A DNA stretch of 64,000 bases, taken from Ophthalmolycus amberensis. Taxonomy: Eukaryota; Chordata; Actinopteri; Perciformes; Zoarcidae. Location: NCBI GenBank assembly GCA_024529925.1, contig JAFEUB010000736.1:1252501-1316500 (forward strand), read 5' to 3'. The notes beneath the pieces were generated by a model. The model did not search any database, had not been told where the DNA came from, and saw only the letters and a list, made by a program, of their open reading frames with translations. Shown here one piece after another: positions 44,145 through 55,840 of this stretch. A program made the translations under genes and the position numbers. Position 1 is the first letter of the stretch; every line of letters begins with the position of its first letter.

Positions 44145-46485
44145 TGAATGGTTTGAGCCGGTGAATCCTCATGAAACTGTCTCAATCTCGTTGTTTTGTG
44201 TTTTTAATTCCTTTAACAGCAAACCCATGCTGCTTCTATTTCTTTGTTATGAATAAAGGTTAATTGGGTAAACTCAAGTAAATGTGTTCTTGTAATACGA
44301 CAGTTAATGATTAAATCAACTAATGATACAGTTCTTCTTGACTAGAGAGCCAACTTCCATCTTCCCAAACAACTCATGCAGAGGTCAAGTTTTATTCAGT
44401 TATATATTTTCCTGAAAGTCATACAAAACATATTTAAAGGAGACATTAATCGCCTTTGGGCTTATTTTCCTCTCCCTGTACATTAATCATCGTTATTTGT
44501 ATGTCATTTGTTTGATTTTAACCTGTGCAAACAAATGAAATTGGGGCTGCTGGCTGTGTCAAAATCCTCCAAGAAATGAAGTGAAGTTGTTTTTTATCTG
44601 GTCTTTCCCTTTATATTTAAATCAGTCCACATGAGTGCACAGTCTTGGTCAGCAGCAGTACATGTCAAATGCTATGTCCACTTGGAATTGTAACTGTAAC
44701 AGTTACAGGACAGCAACAAATCTCTGACATCAACTAATGTCCTGTGTCAGCTCTATACTGCCCATCTCCATCTGCATCGCTACACCCCACTGCACAAAAC
44801 CCAGCAGCAGTGCCACTGATGCAACACTCTCTACACTGTTGTTCCCAGAGGGCACAGATAAAACAGCAGCTCTCCCGGTCAACAGAAGCCATATCCACCA
44901 GAGGAAACATGTAAAACAGACCCTGCCTCTCTTATAGGTCAGGCCACTGCGGTTTGCTTAACACAAGACCTATTAAACGTTAGAAGGAGCCCTCCCAAGG
45001 CCTGATGCTGCAGTGAAGATTGTACATCTCCCTCTAGTGGTGAATGTAACTCTATGGTGATGGTCATTGTCATTCTGGGCAATGCCTCCCCATTGATCCT
45101 CATTCAGAAAGATAGAACACTGCAGCAGGGGGAGAGTGCAACACTGGAGTAGGATGGATTCGGTACTCTGTGTACATATGGCAGTTTGCACTCAGTGTAT
45201 GGGAGTTAAAAGAATTTGAACGTTCCACGGAAAAGGACTGTGACATAACTCACAATGCACTGGCACAGAGATATTTCAGGTTTATTGTGAAAAGCAAGAC
45301 ATTTTGACAAGTCACAATAGGAAAAGCACAGGTGACAATGCAATACTTAAATTTAGCTGAATTGGTTTCGGTGTCCTGACATCGTGAATGTTGCCTCACT
45401 GTCACTCTGGGAGACTTTAACAGAACAGAGCCAATGATAATGTTGTATATAAAAAAAACTAAAAAAACGTTGACTGTAAATGAACTACAGTGCCCATGTT
45501 ATCCCGTGTGGCTTAAAGACGCATGATTGATTTTGGACAACAATACAGAGCGGCTCAATTAATCGTTTTTGTCTTATATGGCTTCATGGATTTGTTGACA
45601 ATAAGAACAATACAAGATAGAGCAGAGCAAGACATAAGACTTATGCTTTAATCGGTCAAATATTCTCAACATACTTTGCAATGTCAGCGTAATAAATGGT
45701 TGCAGCTGTAATGTGCACGTGTGGTCAGTGTGCGCATGGCTGCATACACGAGAACACATGTGTGCAGTTTAGCGTGTTCAAGCGTAAACCAGTACTGCTG
45801 ACAGGGCCACTTGAGTGATGTGGAGACAAGATTGTTGACATCAGCATACTGTAGATTATTGATGGCCTTAGACCGCCTGTGGACACTTTCTGTTCATCTC
45901 ACAGGATGGAGGAGCAGAGTTAGGCTGCATAATTAGAAGCAAAGTCATTTTAAGGAACAGACACACATATGTGCGTTTAAAACAGATATCTAGATGAATC
46001 AATTTATCCTGGCTGTCATGTACCCAACATGTTTCTTTTTCTCTGCGGAAGGAAGTCCATTTGCAAACTGCACGGTGGCTTAAACAACAATCTCTCCTGA
46101 AAAGGAGCAGGGACGTGACTGTTTTGGACATTGTAGGTGTTTATTTTACCTGTCACAGCCTCCAGCCTGTTTCGTCCCTTTTCTCAGATTCTCTCCTGTT
46201 CTGTCTTTCTGTCCCTGACTCACTCTCAGTTTGCATCAACTCCCCCTTTCAACTCCCCCTTTCCTTCTCCATGTTTGACCCTCTCTGCTGGTCTTTGCGT
46301 CTCCGTTTCCTTTTCACTCTCTGTGTCAGATTTGCACTTACCTCACAGTATATTGTGTTGCTGTAAAACGCTATCCTGGCCCCTCTAAACACAGGCTCCT
46401 CCTTCACCCGTACTTAATTTCATTAACAGGTGGCTGTCTAAAATAGACAGCCACACGCACAAACAAACACGCACAAACACACACC

Positions 46486-46521
<36 letters not shown>

Positions 46522-46787
46522 AACAAACAGCTACATCACCGATACAGACGTGTTTTTAATCATTCTGGCATGGCTGTTGATGTGATCGGGCCACCTGGCA
46601 GCACCTCTGCTCATTGATTCAATATTCAAACCTGTGTGTTGTGTGAACAGGGTGCTGTTGAAATTATAGATGGCGTCTGAGGGGAAAGCAGCAGTGCAAA
46701 CAAAAAAAATGTAATCATCAACAGTGTTAACCAACCAGGCTGCAGCCCCCTCCCCTGTTACTCTCACTTTCCATAACCCTCATACCT

Positions 46788-46790
<3 letters not shown>
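44145..46790. other. Intergenic DNA between the hAT insertion and cacng6
   Basis: About 2.6 kb without recognisable exons. It includes a CA-rich tract at about 46480-46516. Short open frames here show no domain. Confidence 0.55.

Positions 46791-46796
<6 letters not shown>

Positions 46797-46846
<50 letters not shown>
46797..46846. repeat. (CT)n microsatellite
   Basis: About 50 bases of uninterrupted CT dinucleotide, just after a C-run. A possible cacng6 leader exon follows directly. Confidence 0.95.
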
Positions 46847-46848
<2 letters not shown>

Positions 46849-46920
46849 ACCTCTCGCCACTCTCCCCCTCTATTAAGTTTCAAGCGTCTCTTCCTCCTGA
46901 ACTGAACAACTCACCAAACA
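46847..46920 (+). promoter_or_regulatory. cacng6: Possible 5' leader exon of cacng6
   Basis: A pyrimidine-rich stretch after the (CT)n ends at CACCAAACAG followed by GTCAGA, a usable donor. It lies 2 kb upstream of the cacng6 start. This is positional inference only; no conserved leader sequence is recognised. Confidence 0.2.
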
Positions 46921-48963
46921 GGTCAGACTTACTCTTCTTTTCACTTAGCTAGTTGTTGCTTTCTTATGCCCACATGTCACACGGGTGGCTGTGTCTGTCT
47001 TTGGCGAAATGGTGGCGAGAGATCCTCATTTTCCTCTCGTAAAATACCCCTGTGTGTTTAAGATTATCATCTGCTCGGCTGCTGCAGAACTTAAGTCAGG
47101 CCATTATAGTTTTGGTTGCATCGTCAACCTCTAAGGCACACATTTACACACAGTTTAGGATATTAATAAAGCCCAAAGTACGCATTTTTCTGTTTTATCC
47201 CATCCAGTAAAGTAGCCTGGTGTGCTCTGACCTCTCTGATCGTCCTGTGGTTAATGTGGATGTAATGTGATAAAGTGTAACTCTACGACTACTAACTTGG
47301 CTGTCAGCAGCTGCAGTCTTGATATTCTTTATAACAGTTGATGCTGCAGGAGTATTCAAATGCATGGCTGCTAGTCTAAACTTTTGGGTCATTTTATAAA
47401 GCTCATTTTATAAAGCTCAGCTCATAATATTAGATGATTATATTCCTTTACAGTTCTTACTGTAAATTAGGATTGGGTGGTAAATTGATATTGTTTTTCA
47501 ACTTTTGGCAAAGTAATATCACGCTTGTTCTGCAAATTTCTGTCGCCCAAATGAATGTCTCCAAGCAAATTGGAGGCCTGTGTGAGGATATGTTGGGAAT
47601 ATACTCTTAATATACATACAGCATACTGCTTATTTATATAATGCTAAATACTGCACACAAGAGAATTGCACTTAGTGGCTTCATGTGGTGCATATATACA
47701 AAACCTCTGATGCTGTCAGCGCAAAACTATGTTAAGTGTCTAAATGAAGTGATCCACCAACTGTGTGTGGCCTGCTGCCTTCCTGACTGGCCGGGCCTTC
47801 TTTCCTCCACTATGTGACCTGGTGGACTGCACAGCAGAGTTAATTACTGCAGCCCCCTCTCTGTCAAAGGGTTCAGGCATGAATTATCACCTCTCATGCA
47901 CCCTGTGCAGAGCAGCGACGCCGTTGTGCCCTGTCACTCACGTCGCTTAAACTGCTCCAAAGGCCCCTTGCTCACAGTTTGGAATAACAGAAACAGCTCC
48001 ATAAGCCTGGACCCCCTTACAGTGAATATGCCACACACTGAAACACACATACACACACACACACAATCTCAAAAAGACAGTCATGGCTTTAGATTCCAAG
48101 TGTTTGCTGGTACACGTAATGCAGGGTGGGACGTATTTGTGGCAACCCATTATCCCCTCAGATCAAAGGGGGATCTGTGTCTAAGCCAGAGATAGTGTAC
48201 CTGTTCGGGGAAGAGCTGTTGTCAACTCCTCTGGGGAAATAGAAAATGGGTGGTCCAGTCTGGCGCTGTGGTTTTATCTCTCACCTTGAACCCACACCAC
48301 CCGACTCCACCGGCTCATCCAGCCCAATTGTTTCTTCATCTGAAGCAAAATCTGCCTTTCAGGGAGACGCCATATGGCTTATCTATTGTTGGCTGAGAGC
48401 ATGTCATATGGCTTTTAGGAAGGGAATACTGTAGATGCTGATAAAGCTCTTGGAAATTAAATATTACGCTTGTGATGAAAGGAGTTTGCTCTTGTGACGC
48501 ATATGCTGGCTGCTCTTTCATCTTTCTGTTTCATCTCTCAATTTCAGGGGACTGGACAGAAAACAGACACTGGCTCTCCTGGTCCTTGCCTCCGTCTCCT
48601 CCCATTTCATAATTTCCTTACTTCATCCACCCCTTCCCCACCTTGTTGTAGCTCTGTTCATATCTCTTTCTGTCTAATTTCATTGTTCTGCCCACTTGTT
48701 TTCACTTCATCCTTCGTTCCCCTGACTGCTTTTGCTCAATTCTACCATCCATCACAGGATAGTTGATAGCTGTGTCTCCTCTTTTTTGTTTGCCGTTTTT
48801 AAAACAAGACTTCCTAACCTTCACCTTTTTTACACACCTCTCCCCATTTTCTTCCTACTAAACCAGCCTTCCATCGTTGCATCTATTATTTGGTCCTGTA
48901 ACATTTAGCCTAAGTGGCCTGCTCTTCCCTCTGGTCTTCCTTGAGCCTGGCCTTGAGATCAGT
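46921..48963. other. Region upstream of the cacng6 start codon
   Basis: Probable cacng6 upstream region or first intron. Contains a short duplication (TTTATAAAGCTCA twice near 47392-47418) and a small CA tract near 48050. No other gene is recognised. Confidence 0.5.
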
Positions 48964-51517
48964 ATGTGGTCCAACTACTTCGTACAGCCGGATGAGGACA
49001 ATCGTATCGGGGTGGCAGGGGCTGGACAAGGTGGGGGTTTGGGTGGGATGAAAGGTGGAAGGGGACAGAGGAGGACCCAAAAGATGAGTGACAGCCAGGA
49101 GGGAAAGATCAAGCTGGCCTTCTTTGTGTCCATCATTGGAGTGACCCTGACGGTGTTGGGCATGGGGACAGAGTTTTGGGTAGAGCTGGCCCAACCAAAG
49201 AATTTCAGCGGCAACCAGACCTGCCAGATGGCCCATTACGGCCTGTGGAAGGGCTGCATCCGCACTCTATGGGTGGCAGACATAGACCCAGAAAGGACGA
49301 GCTGTGGCCCTGCTGAACTACCTGGAGGTGAGACCTCTGACTGGAGTGTTGGTGTGTCCATGTGAGTTTGTGTTCTTCTGTCTGTCTGTCTGTGCTGTCT
49401 AAGATGAGCAGGTGAGGTTTCTGGAGGGCATATGTCTGTTTTGTTTCTCCAACTGTCTGCTCATGTATGCTTCTCTGCAAACTGAATTGCCCGGCCATGC
49501 AAGTCTACCTTGAGGCTCCCTCCACGTTACAGTACGTGCCTCAGTATGAAAGTGAATTAATAGAAAAGGGTCAAAGGATGTTTCTGAGAGGCAGCAAGTC
49601 GTTGATGTCATTGAGGAAACAACGTGTACTCTTAATCGCCACGATTTTTCTTTGCCATCACCATAACTAATATAATGTATGCCCTCTGGGAATACGCTTA
49701 CATCGGTAGGTCTTATATCTGAGCTCATAACAGACTGAGGAAAACTATGTCAAAAAAATATTAATCCCACCAGCAATCTCCAGATTTCTGAGCAACAGTC
49801 ATGATTTTTTATAAACATTTAATGTAATTTCTTCTTGTATATATACTGTATATGCACAGTCACTGCAACCTTGTGAAGGGATGTAGAGGATACTTCTGTA
49901 CCAGCAGGACCACAGTAAAGCTATTTTCCAATTCTAATGCAACTGTGACAACAAAGCAGCATGCAGGTACTTGTAGCATTATAAAATATAATATTTGTGA
50001 TTCATAACATTGTCAGTGTAATGAAGCATCGGTTTCAAGTTGTTCCCTTGACTGGGTACCTAATCATCTCCTGTTCTACACACAATGCAAACAGCCATCG
50101 TTAGAGCTGTGACAGCTCCTTTCTAAAAGCCCTTTATTCAACTTGACCATGGTCAGGTTCTCCAGAGGGCGTTGATTATCTCCACAACGACCTACTTCTG
50201 TCTGTGAGAGAGGTATAGGTAGAAGGTATAGGTAGAAGTGAGATAGAGATAGGCAAGGCAGGCTTTCGAAGGTTCTGCTCTTGGAATCACTGCCTATCTC
50301 AGGGCATCTTCTGAGACAGAGCAGAGCTCTGAAGAAATAAACTAAAACAAATCATATCCTCATCCAGCAGAGATAAATGTGGATCACATATATACATGAA
50401 TACTATTCCCATGAATCATCACCTTGAATGAAGTGTCACAACATTGTTTTTCTATTCAGATATCAAGGGATAATTCATCTTACCAGTCAACATGTCCTGC
50501 ATCTCTAGCAGATAGCAGATATGAATGTGTGCCTCTGAGATGGTCTTTTGGTGCGTGAGAGCAGCCAGTATGCTTCTGACAATCTTCCTCACACGTCCTA
50601 ACACTGTTGGCCCACGCCGCCCGGCACAGATGGCCGTGGGCTTGTCATGTTTGGAGGAAAACAACTGTTTTTGCCATCTCTGCTTCTCCGTTTCACATCG
50701 TTGTTTCCATGCCTTTGGCTCCCGTCCCGAGAAAAGTGCGGCCCCGCCGATGCCGTGTCTGTCATCTCAAGACCAGCTATCCATCTTCGCTGTCTGCTTG
50801 GAGAGGGACATGACAGCTCAATAATCACAGCCTCAGCAGGGGAAGCAAGAGTAAAGGCAGTTTACTGTGATAGCATAATGTGTTAAAAATCAGTAAGCTA
50901 ATAAATGGTGTCTGCTTCAGTAAAAATGTTTGCAAATGTCTTCAGACACAAACATATTTGTGTGTGAAACAAATGTGTGACTGCGAGTGTGCGTGTTCAC
51001 AAGCATGTGGTCATCTTGGACCACATAATATTCAGTGGGTGAAAGTCATCACTATGCGCTTGTGAAGCCAAGTGGAATCTGACTACTTCACAGTTTTTGT
51101 CTAAATATAGAGAGGGGGAAACGAAGAAGAGGGACAGACAGGGACTGAGGGAGAGTGTATGTCTAATGCAGTATTAACCAACCCCTCTGTGTTTCCTCCC
51201 CCTCTTGACATCTCCTGCTCACCTCCTTCTCCATCTGTGGCTCCCCTCTCTTATCCTCTTTACTCACCACCCCTTCCATCTGCCCCCCTATCACTCCTCC
51301 TTTGAGCCTCTATCCATATTTCCTGCATCCCCTTCATCATTTGCTCATCCCACATATCCCTTTCCCCTCAGTCCTTCTTATTGTACAGCCACGCCTCCAC
51401 ATTTCTATCCTCCATCTGCCCCTTCTCTCAGTCTGGCTCTCTTTTTTCCCCTCTGCCATCCACGTATTTTGTTGTCTTTCACCCTCTCTGGCCACACCAT
51501 ATGTGCAGTGCTGGGCA

Positions 51518-51549
<32 letters not shown>

Positions 51550-51667
51550 CTGGGTATTGCAGCTAATGCTCGACACTTGGATATAAATAGGAATGATGCC
51601 TGGAAGGACAGAGTGCATGGATGCATAGGAGGCACATAACAGAAGACCAGTAGCTATCCATAGGAGA

Positions 51668-51713
<46 letters not shown>

Positions 51714-54700
51714 TGTTGATTTCTTTGTGTGATATTTTTATTTACCCACAGAAACCAACTGCACCTACTTCAAATTCTTCACCTCTGGGGAGAATGCAGT
51801 CATATTCAAGAAGACAACGAACAAGAGTGAGACATTTTACTTCCCTACACATGCAGATTGAACAGTTGCATTGCAGCGAGTATCAATAAAGACATTCGCT
51901 GCGGTGCTCAGACGACCATGCTGTTGGTTTTTGCATGTTTCAGCCCATTAACTTCTGCTGCCACCCATTTTGCAAAGAAAACCAGAAGCTATCAGACTGA
52001 TTAATGTGTTTACCTTACTGTCCAGGCAGCCAATGGTTTCAGTGCAGTTTGAAGATCATGATACTTACATTAATTTGAGCATGAAGTCAACTTTAGCTTT
52101 TGGTCAAACGTTTTAAGCAGGGACCTTTAAGAAAGGGACCACTAAGGAAAACAAACCACGTGGAATACAGGACGAAGTTATTAGCCATACTAACAGCGTT
52201 GCTGTATGGATAGCAATGTCGATTGTTTGGTTGGTCTATCACTTTGGTCCAAACTTGAAAAATCTCAAAAACTACTGAATGGATTGCCTTGAAAGTTTCT
52301 ACAGACATTTTGTTTCCTACACGATGCATCCTGGTGACTTTGGTGATAAACTGACTACTACTCATTTCACCATGAGGTTGACATGTGGTTTTGAGTGAAA
52401 TATCATTTAACTATTTGAAAGATTGGCATGAAAGTTGGTACCGACATTCATGTCTCCCTCAAGAAGAATCACTTTAATGTTGTTACATGATCCCTTTAAT
52501 ATTAATATTTAATCTAGCACCATCATGAGTAATCAGAAATCAATACTTTAATGTTTGACCAAATTCCTGCAAAATTGACATTCCCATCATTATTTTGTGT
52601 TTAGTTCTAATGTTTTCATACTAACATGTAAAAATAAGACGGTCACACACACGCACCTCCAGTTCCAGGTTGAGGCTAGTAGCGTCAACAAACCTGCATT
52701 CATCTCTCCTGGAGAGGGCATCTGCGTTTCCATCGGCTTTTCCAGACCTGTGGTCAATAGAAAAAAAAACAATTCCAAGAACCACCGTGTAACTCGTGCA
52801 TTAGTATCTTTGGCTGTTGACGTCCATCTTAGCGGTGCATAGTCCGTTACCAGTGTGAATTTTCTGCCCAGGAGGTATTACCGCAACTTGGTTAGAGCCC
52901 ATTTAATTGCCAGAGATTCTTTCTTTATGGTTGAATAATTCCTTTCATGTTTTAGCAACTTACGGCCAATATAGGTCAGCATCAACCTGTAGGTCACTGG
53001 GTGTTCGTCCCCTCCCCTAACCCGAGACAACACGGTTCCAACCCCTGCTCCTGAGGCATCTGCATGGACGGTGAATGCGTCCTTAAAGTTCGCTGTACTC
53101 AAAACCGGCTCGTTGCATAAGGCCTTCTGAAGGGTGGCAAACACGTCCTCTGCTAAGGCACTTCAGAGGACATGGTGTGGGTGGCTGGTTTTTGTCATCT
53201 TGTGCAGAGGGGCTGCAATGGTAGCAAAGTGAGGGATAAAACACTGATAATAGCCCACAAGTCCCAGGAACGTGTTTTACTTGCCGTTTAGTTTATGGCT
53301 GAGGCCAGATGGTGATAGCATCCACTTTCCAGAGTTGGCCTCTCCCAATAGTGTAGCCGAGGTACTCTGCCTCATCTAGACCAAGGTGACACTTTTGGGG
53401 ATTGGCGGTCAGGCCAGCTTGCCGTAGGGCTCCCAACTCTCAGGTGGCCTACATGGGAGGTCCAGTCAGGACTGTGGATTATTACATCGTCTAACAAGGC
53501 CGCTGTGTACCCACGACGAGGCCGGAGCAGCTTGTCCATCATCAATTGGAATGTGGCTGCCGCTCCATGGACTCCATCCAGGCAGGACTTTATAGTGGTG
53601 CAGGCCTTTCGGGATAACAAAGGCCGTCTTCTACTTGGGTCCTTCTGTGAGGGGAACCTGCCAGTAATATTTTGTGAGGGGCCTAATCGCTTGGTTAGCT
53701 CATCAACTCTTGGTATGGGGTGGGCATCAAAATGTACCAACTTCGCTTTCCGGTTGCTCCGAGGTTTCTTCCTTGTACTGCTTCTCCGGGGGCCAGGAAG
53801 GTCCCGACAGGCTTTTTGAGCTTCCCCTGTTAAGAAAGGGGCTAGTATACCTGCCCACTCTGCTTTAGGCCACTTTACTGGGTTTGGTAGGCTTCTCTGG
53901 TTTTATCAAATGCTGGCCCAGAGTAGTCATTGCATCTTGTAAGGCTCTAAGGCTCTGAGCCTGCTGGATTTGGGTTTGGATGTGCTGGGCTAATGCGTTA
54001 TCCATAGCACTGTGTCTCTCTCTCTCTCTCTAAGTACTTATTTTATAGTGTATCTTTAGTAACTCAGGGGACGTGGAGGCAAGACCCACAATAAAACAGG
54101 AAACTCAGAGGCAGTTGGTATGAAACAAAAAGTGTCCTATAATAAAGATATTGGGGTAAAGGGGATGGGGTCAAACTTAATTAAAGATTCCTCCATTTCG
54201 GTGTCTTTGGTCTTTAGCCTTCTCCCAAGGCAAGGCAATTCCCTGTCCTGGGTTGGGTAGAGTAGAGTAGAGCAGAGAGAGAGAGCGAGAGAGAGAGATG
54301 AGTCCTTTTTGATTGACGCCTGTTCGATGCTGCCTATCTCCAGTGGTTCAGGAGATCCTCCTGGTCTTCTGCCCAGCCTGTCTGCCGCTGCGGCTTAGAA
54401 GCTGGGTGAACATATGCCTGCTATGATTACCTGATGGGCTGCAGGTGTGACCAATGCCATGTGCCTAGTGGCTGCAGCACCTGAACCGGATAGAACACTC
54501 CCTCTATCCCCCAGCCTGAGCTTGGGGATCCGCCCCCTGTGCTGGATCTGCTTGCCTTTTTCCCCTGGTTTGCCACAAACTATGTAACCTTTGTCATTGT
54601 GAGCATGTTAGCATCTGTCTGTGTGTGTGCCTAAATACAGCCTCACAGAGCTGCTAGCATGACGTTAAACTCTTCAGTCTTGTTTGTCTGAAAATGGTTG

Positions 54701-55822
54701 CTGTTTGGTGACCAGCTCGTAAGATGCCAGGAAAGAAAGACTCATCAAAATACTCTGTGGTGCCAACTACATTGACAAAATGTGTTCGATGATATGGGCA
54801 AAAACAAAACAGTTTTTGTGTTGCTTTCATTTTTACATCCTTTTTGGCATCTTCTACCTCCCAATAACAAAAACATTCCTAAAGATGGAATCTGCTGTGT
54901 TTTGATTAATAAAATAATAATAATAATATCTGTGTAGCAGAGTGTCAAAAAAACACAAAACTGGCACTGGCTGTTGTGAAAAGTCGATCAGCTTTTTGGA
55001 TTGCGCTTGTTTCGGTTTGCGATGCCAATGAAATCTTTTTTTAGATAGAGACAGTTTGGGAAGTGGCACAATTCACATCATCTTTGTATTTTCATAATCA
55101 AGGCTAATCTATAAGCCAAGTAGAATCAAACTTCGTATTTAATTTCACAATAACTCTGCCATCTTTCCTAAATAGCTCTTGCTGCATAAAATTATAGATT
55201 TCAGCTTTAACTACACCTATTTTAACAAATTCTGGCATATCCTTATAAACACTCTAATCCCTTTTCTCTTTCAATTTCTTCCGGCTCTCCTTCACAGAGC
55301 TGAATCTAGCGGCAGCTATCTTGGCTCTTTTGAGTTTGATCATGATGGTAACGGGCTCCATCTGTATCGCCATGTCCCTCAGCAAAGGAGTACCCTTCTT
55401 TCTTAAGCCAGGCTCCTTCTGTTTCATCCTATCAGGTGGGACCTCAGTATGCTATGTTACTTATAACATTCAAGAGTGGTAATATCCCTAACGGGCTGAT
55501 ATTTGGCAAGATGATTATTTGGTTATTTATGAACAGCTGTGTGTGAACGTTACCGAGTTATCTTCGAATTTTATTTTATTTTAACGTCTCTTTTTGTGCA
55601 GGTGTACTGGTCCTTCTCTCAATCCTGATATTCCACCAGTCTGTGCTGTCCTTGCTGTCCAGTGACCACTCCATACCTCTACACCATGAGCTGTCATGGT
55701 CTGTGGCCTGTGTGGGCTCAGCGGGAGCCATCCTTATTTTCGGAGGTTTCCTCTTCATTATCCTCTCCCTTCCTTTCAGCCCGTGGCAGAAATGCTTGCC
55801 ACACAATAATAACACCACCTAG
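48964..55822 (+). CDS. cacng6: Voltage-gated calcium channel gamma-6 subunit
   Basis: Four exons join in phase: 48964-49327, 51752-51826, 55298-55435 and 55602-55822, for 265 residues (about 260 in human). The start MWSNYFVQPDEDNR matches the family N-terminus I remember (MMWSNFFLQEENR); an in-frame ATG further up, at 48877, is less likely. A Gly/Arg-rich N-terminal segment is followed by TM1 (IKLAFFVSIIGVTLTVLGM), the loop with the claudin motif HYGLWKGC, sequons NFS and NCT, and the cysteine pair region TSCGPAELPGE. Next come ENAVIFKKTTNK and three more membrane segments (ILALLSLIMMVTGSICIAM, CFILSGVLVLLSIL, VGSAGAILIFGGFLFII). The protein ends PHNNNTT. Gamma-6 associates with L- and T-type calcium channels, mainly in muscle. 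It lacks the PDZ-binding tail of the TARPs, as expected. Confidence 0.93.
51518..51544. repeat. (GT)n microsatellite
   Basis: Alternating GT tract in cacng6 intron 1. Confidence 0.9.
51672..51710. repeat. (GT)n microsatellite near the cacng6 exon 2 acceptor
   Basis: About 38 bases of GT, ending about 40 bases before the acceptor at 51751. (GT)n near a 3' splice site can bind splicing repressors, so length variation here might affect exon 2. Confidence 0.9.
51827..55297 (+). other. cacng6: cacng6 intron 2
   Basis: A 3.47-kb intron containing the antisense Gypsy remnant (52650-54560), listed separately. The rest is AT-rich without other recognisable features. Confidence 0.6.
52650..54560 (-). 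mobile_element. Degenerate Ty3/Gypsy LTR-retrotransposon fragment
   Basis: On the minus strand, from right to left, pieces of a Gypsy element appear in normal order. A gag-like start (MDNALAQHIQTQIQQAQSL) lies near 54003 and stops after about 47 codons. Next is reverse transcriptase with the active-site region AALLDDVIIHSPDW (near 53510). RNase H follows, with NFKDAFTVHADASGAGVGTV (near 53080) and RKFTLVTDYAPLRW (near 52840). Several frameshifts and stops break it. The residue usually tyrosine before LDD reads leucine. No matching LTR pair was found, so full ends are undefined. It lies antisense in cacng6 intron 2. Confidence 0.8.
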
Positions 55823-55834
55823 CACTTGAATAAC

Positions 55835-55840
55835 AATAAA
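55835..55840 (+). terminator. cacng6: Poly(A) signal AATAAA, cacng6
   Basis: AATAAA only 12 bases after the cacng6 stop codon (55820-55822), followed by TATACGTACAGTATTCTTG. If used, the 3' UTR would be about 30-40 bases. Further AATAAA hexamers at about 56154 and 56231 are alternatives. Confidence 0.4.

Larger units (their letters stand above)
49328..51751 (+). other. cacng6: cacng6 intron 1
   Basis: A 2.42-kb intron holding two GT microsatellites (51518-51544 and about 51672-51710). The second lies about 40 bases from the acceptor TTTACCCACAG. It also contains a pyrimidine-rich stretch at about 51180-51480. No other gene is seen. Confidence 0.6.

Noticed and set aside
48910..49236. Minus-strand open frames over cacng6 exon 1.
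   Set aside because: They overlap the coding exon of cacng6 on the plus strand and show no domain of their own.
51205..51639. A 144-codon plus-strand frame ending in CVCVCVC.
   Set aside because: It is pyrimidine-rich intronic sequence running into a (GT)n microsatellite. No domain or splice logic supports it.
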